Shown here piece after piece: positions 42,575 to 49,333 of a DNA stretch of 64,000 bases. Source of the stretch: an uncultured Lachnospiraceae bacterium (GTDB lineage Bacteria; Bacillota; Clostridia; Lachnospirales; Lachnospiraceae); assembly GCA_910579685.1 (NCBI GenBank), contig CAJTVN010000006.1, positions 1-64,000 on the forward strand, given 5' to 3'. The first letter of the stretch is position 1, and each line of letters begins with the position of its first letter. The notes under the pieces were generated by a model. That model was given only the letters and a program-made list of their open reading frames with translations, did not search any database and was not told the origin of the DNA. The position numbers and the translations under genes are program-made.

Positions 42575-43867
42575 ATGAAGCAGGACCTAATTGTAATTTT
42601 GGATTTAGGAAGCACGCAGAACACGGTAATCGCCCGCAGGATCCGTGACCTTGGCGTTTACAGTGAGATTCATCCCCATGATATCACGGCAGAGGAGCTG
42701 AAAGCATTTGATAATGTAAAAGGCATTATTTTAAACGGAGGGGAGAACCGCATTGTGGATGGACAGGCCGTGGAGGTCAGGCCCGAGATATACGATGTGG
42801 GTTTCCCGGTTATTTCCATCGATTATCCCCAGTCAAGGTGCAAGACGCAGCTTTCGCAGCTCCCGGATCAGGAAGCGCTGAAAAAGTTTCTGTTTGAGGA
42901 CTGCGGCGCACAGGCAAACTGGAATATGAAGAATTTTATTGAAGATCAGGTGGAGCTGATCCGGCAGCAGGTCGGGGACAGAAAGGTGCTGCTGGCGCTT
43001 TCCGGCGGCGTGGATTCCTCCGTGGTTGCGGCCATGCTGATCCAGGCAATCGGGCAGCAGCTGGTATGTGTTCATGTGAATCATGGCCTGATGCGTAAAA
43101 ACGAATCCGAGAGCGTGGTGAAGGTGTTCCGTGACCAGCTTCACGCCAATCTGATCTACGTGGACGCAAGCGAGCGTTTTCTCGGGAAGCTGGAGAACGT
43201 GGCGGATCCGGAACAGAAGCGCAAGATCATCGGCGGAGAGTTTATCCGGGTTTTTGAGGAGGAAGCAAGGAAGCTGGAGGGGATTGATTTCCTCGGTCAG
43301 GGAACGATTTATCCGGATATTATTGAGAGTGGAACCAAGACGGCAAAGATGGTGAAATCCCATCACAATGTGGGAGGACTTCCGGAAGATTTAAAATTCC
43401 AGCTGGTGGAACCTTTAAAGCAGCTCTTTAAAGATGAGGTAAGGGCCTGCGGCGTGGAGCTTGGGCTTCCGCATGATATGGTGTACCGTCAGCCATTCCC
43501 GGGCCCCGGCCTCGGGGTGAGATGCCTCGGGGCAATCACAAGGGACAGGCTGGAAGCAGTCAGGGAATCTGACGCTATCCTTCGGGAGGAATTCGCAAAG
43601 GCAGGGCTGGATAAGAAGGTTTGGCAGTATTTTACGGTGGTTCCTGACTTTAAGTCCGTTGGTATGAAAAATAATGCCCGCGTGTTTGAGTATATGGTGA
43701 TCATCCGTGCAATCAACACCATTGACGCCATGACGGCATCCATTGAGAAGATAGACTGGGATGTGTTGGAGAGAATCACAAACCGGATCCTGGCAGAGGT
43801 AGAGCATGTGAACCGGGTGTGCTATGACATGAGCCCGAAGCCGCCGGCGACAATTGAATTTGAGTGA
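42575..43867 (+). CDS. guaA: GMP synthase with degenerate, shortened glutaminase domain
   Basis: GuaA aminates XMP to GMP. The synthetase half is intact: the ATP-pyrophosphatase loop LLALSGGVDSSVVAAM (about 139-154), EQKRKIIGGEF, IESGTKTAKMVKSHHNVGG, RQPFPGPGLG, and the dimerisation end SPKPPATIEFE. The N-terminal glutaminase half is only about 115 residues instead of about 190-200. The region that should hold the nucleophile loop (normally GICYGMQ) reads VISIDYPQ with no cysteine, and the stretch carrying the His-Glu pair (FHPE) is missing. Total length is 430 residues against 510-525 usual. It should therefore use free ammonia or a separate glutaminase. The remaining reading frame has no stop and normal codon use, so this is not simple decay. 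AGGAGAG lies upstream. Confidence 0.93.
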   Translation: MKQDLIVILDLGSTQNTVIARRIRDLGVYSEIHPHDITAEELKAFDNVKGIILNGGENRIVDGQAVEVRPEIYDVGFPVISIDYPQSRCKTQLSQLPDQEALKKFLFEDCGAQANWNMKNFIEDQVELIRQQVGDRKVLLALSGGVDSSVVAAMLIQAIGQQLVCVHVNHGLMRKNESESVVKVFRDQLHANLIYVDASERFLGKLENVADPEQKRKIIGGEFIRVFEEEARKLEGIDFLGQGTIYPDIIESGTKTAKMVKSHHNVGGLPEDLKFQLVEPLKQLFKDEVRACGVELGLPHDMVYRQPFPGPGLGVRCLGAITRDRLEAVRESDAILREEFAKAGLDKKVWQYFTVVPDFKSVGMKNNARVFEYMVIIRAINTIDAMTASIEKIDWDVLERITNRILAEVEHVNRVCYDMSPKPPATIEFE

Positions 43868-43883
43868 TGAAATGGAATTTGAG
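43856..43883. repeat. 9-base direct repeat at the guaA 3' end (candidate att remnant)
   Basis: GAATTTGAG occurs at 43856-43864, inside the last codons of guaA, and again at 43875-43883 just past the stop. The 3' end of guaA is a known target of tyrosine integrases (for example Tn5801), and an integrase fragment lies 150 bases on. The repeat is short, so chance is possible. Confidence 0.35.
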
Positions 43884-43990
43884 AAGCTAGTATTTATGCG
43901 GGTTTCAAGCGAATTTGTTTAGGTATTGGCAACGAATTGGCAACATTTTTAACATTACGCACGAAATAATTACATCAATGGCATAAGAAA

Positions 43991-44037
43991 ACCTTGCTGA
44001 TTTTCGGATAGGTAACGGAATATCGGCAAGGTCTTTT
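43991..44037 (+). terminator. Hairpin with T run beyond guaA
   Basis: ACCTTGC (43991-43997) pairs with GCAAGGT (44026-44032) and CTTTTT follows. It can serve as the guaA terminator. Between guaA and this point lies about 120 bases with two TTGGCAAC copies but no gene. Confidence 0.6.
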
Positions 44038-44232
44038 TCACTGTTTTCTTTTCCGCAGACACAAAAGAGTGGCTTTGCAACGAAAAGGGAAGCGCAGGCG
44101 TGGGAACACGAAGCCATGCCTAAACAGGGCGCAAAACTGGATATGACTTTCGGCAGTTTTTATTACACGCTTTACCCGCCGAGGACGCCGGTTGTTGATG
44201 GTTTTCATCAACGGAGGGAGTTCCAGCCATGA
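44038..44232 (+). pseudogene. Tyrosine integrase fragment (arm-binding N-terminal domain)
   Basis: A 64-codon open stretch reads KSGFATKREAQAWEHEA and GAKLDMTFGSF. This is the arm-type DNA-binding domain that opens Tn916/phage-like tyrosine integrases, where the usual pattern is GFxTKxEAxxWE followed by MTFxxF. The catalytic domain with its Arg-His-Arg-Tyr residues is gone; after MTFGSF the frame turns into unrelated sequence and stops. It marks the remains of an integrative element inserted next to guaA. Confidence 0.65.
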
Positions 44233-44545
44233 TTTCCTCCTAATCTCCAAAGCCTCATAGGCAGAAATGATAGAAATCTGATCCTGCAGGGATGCCTAGG
44301 AATAAGGAACAAGTAAAGATGGAAGCAGAGCATGGGTCCTGCCACAGTGAGAGCATCTGACGCAGCCAATAGATAAAGAGATCCCGGAATCTAGAGCCGG
44401 ATTGCCGGGAGGGAGTACGTGCGCAGTTGGAGCGCATGAAAGAACTGTGTAAAAAACGAAATAATCTGTATGAGAAGCAGAATGACTTGAAAGGGCAGAA
44501 ACAGAAGATTGAGCCCTTGTTGTAACGATAAAAAATGTGTGGCGT
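44233..44545. other. Degenerate DNA between fragments
   Basis: About 310 bases without a gene. One frame ends in a short coiled-coil-like stretch (AQLERMKELCKKRNNLYEKQ) before a stop near 44524, which may be another remnant. Nothing further is recognised. Confidence 0.35.
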
Positions 44546-44689
44546 GATCCCCAAACTGTTTATTTAAAAAATGTGATTGCCAATGACAGAATTAAAGTTG
44601 GCGATTATACAATGTCCTCACTTTCAACATATCCATTTCCAATATTTTTTGAGGAATGGGGATTGAAAGTAAAAGAAATTCAATCCTAA
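44546..44689 (+). pseudogene. Hexapeptide acetyltransferase fragment (Vat/CatB type)
   Basis: The stretch DPQTVYLKNVIANDRIKVGD matches the N-terminal part of xenobiotic acetyltransferases of the left-handed beta-helix family (streptogramin and chloramphenicol resistance types). It joins directly to LSTYPFPIFFEEWG, a block that lies far downstream in intact enzymes, so an internal deletion has removed the catalytic middle. It is not functional. Confidence 0.6.
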
Positions 44690-44746
44690 ACGGGTACAGC
44701 GTGAAGTACGAAAACAGGTACAGAAAACCGGGATAGGAACAAAATA

Positions 44747-44902
44747 AAAACAGGCTTTGAAGAAGAAATTCTGCATGAATACAATAACTTGTCAGATGAA
44801 AATAAGAAGAAAGCTAGCACAGAAGCACAACAGATATTTATGGCTCAGGGAATTGCCGGAGTTATGGAATTTAGCAGCAATATGGCATTGAAAAATATTT
44901 AA
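44747..44902 (+). pseudogene. Unrecognised 51-codon remnant
   Basis: An open stretch without a good start encodes a hydrophilic, helix-rich segment (FEEEILHEYNNLSDENKKK, EAQQIFMAQGIAGVMEF) and stops at 44900. The family is not recognised. It lies among other remnants and directly before the toxI promoter. Confidence 0.35.
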
Positions 44903-44920
44903 AAGATGATCCAGAAACAA

Positions 44921-44949
44921 TTGACTTTCCTCTTTGCGCTTGCTAGAAT
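44921..44949 (+). promoter_or_regulatory. Promoter of the type III antitoxin RNA
   Basis: TTGACT (44921-44926), 17 bases, TAGAAT (44944-44949): close to consensus, and the best promoter in the decayed region. It directs transcription into the RNA described next. Confidence 0.75.
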
Positions 44950-44955
44950 GTAGGT

Positions 44956-45043
44956 ACAAAGAAAGTTTACCGCTGACCAATATGCGGTATATAAGTGGTT
45001 GGGTCGAAAGTATAGTCCTTCGCCGCAAGGTGGGGGACTTTTT
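44956..45043 (+). ncRNA. ToxI/CptI-like antitoxin RNA with terminator
   Basis: About 88 bases between a strong promoter and the toxin start. An H-type pseudoknot can form: TACCGC (44968-44973) with GCGGTA (44984-44989), while loop bases GACCAA (44975-44980) pair with TTGGGTC (44999-45005). An 11-pair stem with a GCAA loop and a T run (45014-45043) then terminates it. Promoter, pseudoknotted RNA, leaky terminator and toxin gene is the known layout of type III toxin-antitoxin loci. Only one pseudoknot unit is evident, fewer than in many ToxI arrays. Confidence 0.6.
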
Positions 45044-45062
45044 CCGTAGTGAGGTTGAACGA

Positions 45063-45260
45063 ATGAAGAAAACAGGGTTTTATATTATAAAAGACAAGTT
45101 TTTTGAGGATATGTCTGATCCATATCTCAAAGGCAACAAGGCAGGAAATAGACCACACTATTTTTGCTTTGAAGATACAAGCAGAGGAATTTACTGGAGG
45201 ATACCCTTGTCCAGCCAGATTGATAGCAGAAAAAGTTACAGCAGGACATTAACAAAATGA
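45063..45260 (+). pseudogene. Truncated type III toxin (ToxN/AbiQ/CptN-like)
   Basis: The first 50 or so residues (KKTGFYIIKDKFFEDMSDP, NRPHYFCFEDTSRGIYW, RIPLSSQID) look like the N-terminal half of ToxN-fold endoribonucleases, with the typical change to a PLSS motif after a YW-type strand; the CptIN subfamily of gut Firmicutes is the closest guess. After QID the frame turns into unrelated sequence and stops at 65 residues, while intact toxins have about 150-170. The toxin half is therefore dead, although its RNA antitoxin unit upstream appears intact. The ATG at 45063 lies 20 bases past the T run of the antitoxin terminator. Confidence 0.6.
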
Positions 45261-45477
45261 TACAGTCAAAAGAAGTCATAGAGAGAAATATACATGCCTA
45301 TGATGAAGATGTGAAATGGCAGTTGGCAGAGCCCGGGCATTGATGAGCGCAGAGAATTATCAGGATAAAAAAGCACTTCCGCTTGTGGAGAAATTGAAAG
45401 AGGTAGTAAAAAATCTGACTATCAGATTTGTACAGCTTACTGATGTTAAACAATTCAACAAATCAAAAATTTTATGA
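45227..45477 (+). pseudogene. Two joined unrecognised remnants after the toxin fragment
   Basis: In another frame, QKKLQQDINKMIQSKEVIER runs to a stop at 45341, and an adjacent frame continues ALMSAENYQDKKALPLVEKL to a stop at 45475. The composition is coiled-coil-like, as in mobilisation or phage-type proteins, but I cannot name a family. The first stretch begins where the toxin frame breaks, so a deletion joined two genes here. Confidence 0.35.
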
Positions 45478-45520
45478 TTTATGTGCATTAGTGCGCGGAA
45501 ATAGTTGTTAGGAGACTGGA

Positions 45521-45880
45521 ATGAGAGAAATCAAATATATCAAACAACCAACGGAATATTTGTGCGGACAGGCATGTGTTGCGATGATTGCGAATGTTCC
45601 GGTAGATGATGTTATTCAGGTGATGCATAATGATAAAGGAACTGGAAAAAAAGATATTGCAAAAGCATTGGAGCATTATGGTATCACTCATGCGAAAACA
45701 ATGACAAAGGCAGATAATTCCACACCATTGCCATCAGTGTGTATTCTGAAAGTATTATTACCAAAATATAGCCATTGGATTTTGTATTATTATGGAAAAT
45801 ATTATGATCCAGAATTTGGGCTGATGGATGAACTATATGGCAGAGCAAGGATTCAGTCTTACTTGGAATTATTTATGTAA
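45521..45880 (+). CDS. Small C39-like (papain-fold) cysteine peptidase domain protein
   Basis: This 119-residue protein is a stand-alone peptidase C39-like domain. Visible are the nucleophile region EYLCGQACVAMI (Cys about 15, with the conserved Gln six residues earlier at position 9), the histidine in KYSHWILYY (about 86) and the following Asp in YYDPEFG. C39 domains trim bacteriocin leader peptides, and lone ones occur in many mobile regions with unknown substrates. GGAG lies 6 bases before the ATG. It is the only intact gene within the decayed stretch after guaA. No transporter or peptide gene adjoins it, so its substrate cannot be inferred. Confidence 0.7.
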   Translation: MREIKYIKQPTEYLCGQACVAMIANVPVDDVIQVMHNDKGTGKKDIAKALEHYGITHAKTMTKADNSTPLPSVCILKVLLPKYSHWILYYYGKYYDPEFGLMDELYGRARIQSYLELFM

Positions 45881-45882
45881 AG

Positions 45883-46647
45883 GCTGGTACATCGGATGCT
45901 TTGGTGATAAATGGTATCTCTAAACGTTCATTCGCTTTGTCATTCATGCGTGATTTGGTTAGCAATAGTATTAATCATCAGCCGGGGCAAGGAGTATTTC
46001 AGGCACGTCATAAATTGAGTGCAGAAGAAACACCAAGTGAATATAGTATTCAATTTCACCTGAAATGATATTAGATATGCATATGGCTTATCTGTGAAAC
46101 AAAATTTGATACAAGATGGATACTTGTATTATTTTCCAAAGGGAAGACAAGTGAAAATTTTTGAGCGTAATGGATTGGAGATTAAACCCGGAGATAGATA
46201 TAAGGGAGTGTTTGATGTAAGCATTAGCATATTGAAGATAATAGGTTATTTTTATTTTGTGCCGCTGTTTATAGTAATATAAAAGAAATTGAAGAAGCTT
46301 TTATGTTTTTCAATACGGATATAGTGGTGTATAATCCGGAAATAAATAACTGGACAGAGTATTCGATTGAGTTAATGCAGAATAACGATATGATTAAAAA
46401 GATATTTGTGGATATTCTGCGGGCATTAGGAACCGGAGCTAAAGATGTAAAAGTAAAACTTGAAAAAATAAAGCTGGCGGATGTGCCACAAGAGTTACAA
46501 TTACCAGACGCATTGAAAAGCTTGCTTCAAATGATTTGTCCGATTATTGATATTTTGAATAAGGGTAAACTACTTATTTGTGATGAATTAGAAGCTGGTT
46601 TGCATGAATCAGTTATAGGAGGGATCAAGTGTGGTTTACACAATTAA
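45883..46647 (+). pseudogene. Decayed AAA-type ATPase (OLD/Abi-like)
   Basis: Three frames together read like one AAA_15/AAA_21-type ATPase: SFALSFMRDLVSNSINHQPG up to a stop near 46067, then LIQDGYLYYFPKGRQVKIFE from 46094, then, after a frameshift near 46240, NRLFLFCAAVYSNIKEIEEA through to LLICDELEAGLHESVIG, a Walker B-like box with the typical acidic pair. The N-terminal P-loop is missing. Such ATPases are common in abortive-infection and retron-type defence loci. Several frameshifts and the lost P-loop show it is inactive. Confidence 0.6.
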
Positions 46648-46734
46648 ATAAGGAACGTGCAACGGATTTATCTGGAAAAGTTAGAAGTAAGAAATAAATA
46701 ATACTATATATTGATGCGTAAAGAACAAATAAGA

Positions 46735-46900
46735 TATTGAAAAAGAAATGAGTTTTTGGCTTAGGCGTTGTCCCCGATATTTTTCATCAACGAACATTTA
46801 ACCAATATAAGGCGTATAGGAAACATCTGGAATGCAATCGCTTTTTGCAACAGTACAGTAACCCGCAATATCATTTTTGTGCAAATATATGGCAGGTAGT
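46735..46900 (-). pseudogene. GNAT acetyltransferase fragment
   Basis: On the reverse strand one frame reads DIAGYCTVAKSDCIPDVSYT and then, after an in-frame stop, MFVDEKYRGQRLSQKLIS, the acetyl-CoA-binding block of GNAT acetyltransferases (Q/RxxGxG/A-like). The stop replaces a glutamine codon. Only this central part remains. It is opposite in orientation to its neighbours, which points to multiple insertions. Confidence 0.5.
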
Positions 46901-46949
46901 CTGCGGATTGCCTGCTATTATCTATCCTATTTGTATTGATGCAGGATAA

Positions 46950-47315
46950 GTGCATAGTCTGTCGCATATTATCGGCGTGAAGGCAGACGGCTTTCCGGAA
47001 AAAACATTACATGGGAGTGTGGATAAAACAATTCGTGAAGCGATAGTAAAAGATGTAATGGCAAAAGATTATTCGGTTATTGGCCTTACCCTTACCTGTT
47101 CAGAGGAAACTTTGCGTGAACGTCATAAGAAGCGTGGAGATACGAATGAATGTTCCTTTTTCTGGTTACATTTAAAACCGCACGAAAGCGATTACGTTAT
47201 CAATAGAGATAATAAAAATGTTCAGCAGATAGTTGATGAAATAAAGGCTATCGTGGATTATGCTTTGTGGAAAGAGGTGTTTGATTATGGCAAACGAAGA
47301 GAAAAAGGATTTTAA
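46950..47315 (+). pseudogene. P-loop kinase C-terminal fragment
   Basis: The open stretch VIGLTLTCSEETLRERHKKR followed by DYVINRDNKNVQQIVDEIK resembles the C-terminal half of AAA_18/shikimate-kinase-like small-molecule kinases (thymidylate or adenylate-kinase-type lid and base-binding parts). No P-loop is present upstream and the start codon is unclear, so it is a truncated gene. Its last bases overlap the start of the next pseudogene. Confidence 0.5.
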
Positions 47316-47621
47316 TGCGATGCTGCATGACAGCAAGGATATGTCCAAATTCCAGACCATTGCGGACGAGAAGAGCATTGGGAAGGACGGCGGAGAGAGA
47401 ATGTATTTTGCAAAACAAAGCGGGGCTGACTTTACGGAACCGATACGGCGGGAATCTTTGGTTCCATTGCCGCATGGGCAAGCTTTCAGAGAGAGGACGA
47501 CAAGACGCCTTACTGGCGGACGCTGAAGGCAAATGGGGAGCTGAATGAGAAATATCCGGGCGGTATTGAGAAGCAGAAGGAACTGTTTGAGCGGGAAGGG
47601 ATTGGCAGAGGAATGATATGA
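47287..47621 (+). pseudogene. MGMT/alkyltransferase-like protein pseudogene
   Basis: The opening ANEEKKDFNAMLHDSKDMSK and the tail, in another frame, IFGSIAAWASFQREDDKTPY and WRTLKANGELNEKYPGGIEK match a short MGMT-fold (alkyltransferase-like) protein common on Firmicute conjugative elements. Two lesions are visible: an internal deletion that fuses GGERMYFA to KQSGADF and removes about 25-30 codons, and a frameshift near 47440. Its stop overlaps the start codon of the ABC transporter gene as ATGA. Confidence 0.65.
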
Positions 47622-49333
47622 AACTGATTTTAAAATACATCAGGAAGCATCTTGGCATCTTCCTGCTTTCTACATTTTTTTTAACCATGGAGGCTATGGC
47701 GGATCTGCTTCAGCCTGCGTTCATGTCTGCCATTGTGGATCAGGGAATAAAAAACGCTGATGTGAAGCGGATCCTTTTCTTTGGCATGTGTATGCTGGGG
47801 ATTGCCGCAGGCGGGGCTGGCTGCGCCGTCATGCGCAACCGCTTTGCCAGCCGCGTCTCTCAGACCATTGGCAGGCAGCTGCGCCGTGACTTGTACCATA
47901 ATGTGCAGCGGCTGTCCATGGAAAATATCGACCGGCTGCGTCCGGCCTCCATCATTACCCGCATTACCAATGATGTGGCGCAGATACAGGAGTTTATCAA
48001 CGGGATTATGCGGATCATGGTAAAAGCCCCAATCACCTGCATTGGCGCCATCATTCTGATCATGATCCAGACGCCGAAGCAGGCGCCGGTGATGGCCGGG
48101 ATTATTCTCGTGGTATCCCTTCTGGTATTCGGGAATATGAGGATCGGGTATCCAAAGTTTGGGATCGTGCAGACAAGGCTTGACCAGTTAAACGGCGTGA
48201 CCAGGGAATTCCTTTCCTCGGTCCGTGTGGTAAAAGCGTTTCATGCGCAGGAAGAGGAGAGCAGTAAATTCGGGGAGGCTTCTGAGGCGCTTGCCCGTGC
48301 CAATATTGCCGCACTGAGGACAATGGCGGTATTTTCACCGTTTATCAGCCTGACGGTCAATTTCGGAATTGTCCTTCTGCTTTGGATTTCAGGAAGCGGC
48401 CGCAGTGCGGAAATTGGCAGGCTTATGGCGTCTGTCAATTACATGACGCAGGTGCTGTTTGCGGTGGGAATGATTTCTAATGCGCTCAATGCGGCAGTCA
48501 GGGCTGCGGCTTCCTCTGCGAGGGTCGGGGAGGTTCTTGACGAGAGACCGGCGCAGCCTGTGGCAGGGGAGCCGCTCAGGCCAAAGATTAAAGGGGATAT
48601 CCGCTTTGAACATGTGTCCTTTGCCTATGCGGGTGCGGGGAAGGAAGCCCTCCATGATATCAATATACATATCCGTCAGGGAGAAACGGTGGGAATCATC
48701 GGATCCACCGGATCCGGCAAGACCACGCTGGTGAATCTGGTTCCCCGGTTTTATGATGCCACGCAGGGAACGTTGTGGATCGACGGCTGTGACGCGACGC
48801 AGATTGACGGGAAGCTGCTGAGGAGGGCGGCTGCGGTAGTGCCTCAGAAAGCGCTGCTGTTTTCCGGGACAATCCGGGATAATCTGCGATGGGGATCCGA
48901 GGAGGCGTCGGATGAGGAGCTGTACAGGGCGGCGAAGACGGCCTGTGCGGATGATTTTATCAGGCAGAGCGAGCAGGGATACGACACGCTTCTTGGTCAG
49001 GGCGGCGTGAACCTTTCCGGGGGACAGAAGCAGCGGCTTTCTCTTGCCCGGGCGCTTGTCAGAAATCCGAGGGTATTGATTCTGGACGACTGCACCAGCG
49101 CACTGGATGCCCGGACGGAAGCGGATGTGCTGAAAGGGCTGAGAAACCTGGCGGGCGGTATGACCGTGCTTCTGGTCAGCCAGCGCATTTCAACGGTTAT
49201 GCGCACGGACCGCATCCTGTGTCTGGACAATGGCCGTGTGCAGGGATATGGAACCCATGACGAGCTGATGGCTTCCTGCAGAACGTATCAGGAGATTTAT
49301 CACTCACAGATAGGAGGTGGGTATTGTGGCTGA
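47618..49333 (+). CDS. ABC exporter half-transporter, subunit with degenerate Walker B
   Basis: This 571-residue exporter subunit has an N-terminal six-helix membrane domain (about 1-300) and a C-terminal ATPase domain with Walker A GSTGSGKTT (about 364), signature NLSGGQKQRLSLARAL and Walker B VLILDDCTSALD. The catalytic glutamate after Walker B is replaced by aspartate, while the signature motif is perfect. The next gene has the opposite pattern, so the two form an asymmetric heterodimer like BmrCD or TM287/288. The ATG overlaps the stop of the MGMT pseudogene; its ribosome site GAGGA lies inside that pseudogene. Substrate, perhaps a drug or lipid-like compound, is unknown. Confidence 0.92.
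   Translation: MKLILKYIRKHLGIFLLSTFFLTMEAMADLLQPAFMSAIVDQGIKNADVKRILFFGMCMLGIAAGGAGCAVMRNRFASRVSQTIGRQLRRDLYHNVQRLSMENIDRLRPASIITRITNDVAQIQEFINGIMRIMVKAPITCIGAIILIMIQTPKQAPVMAGIILVVSLLVFGNMRIGYPKFGIVQTRLDQLNGVTREFLSSVRVVKAFHAQEEESSKFGEASEALARANIAALRTMAVFSPFISLTVNFGIVLLLWISGSGRSAEIGRLMASVNYMTQVLFAVGMISNALNAAVRAAASSARVGEVLDERPAQPVAGEPLRPKIKGDIRFEHVSFAYAGAGKEALHDINIHIRQGETVGIIGSTGSGKTTLVNLVPRFYDATQGTLWIDGCDATQIDGKLLRRAAAVVPQKALLFSGTIRDNLRWGSEEASDEELYRAAKTACADDFIRQSEQGYDTLLGQGGVNLSGGQKQRLSLARALVRNPRVLILDDCTSALDARTEADVLKGLRNLAGGMTVLLVSQRISTVMRTDRILCLDNGRVQGYGTHDELMASCRTYQEIYHSQIGGGYCG

Noticed and set aside
43868..47621. CRISPR-like or tandem repeat array in the decayed island
   Set aside because: No regularly spaced repeats were found; only short direct repeats such as TTGGCAAC and GAATTTGAG occur.
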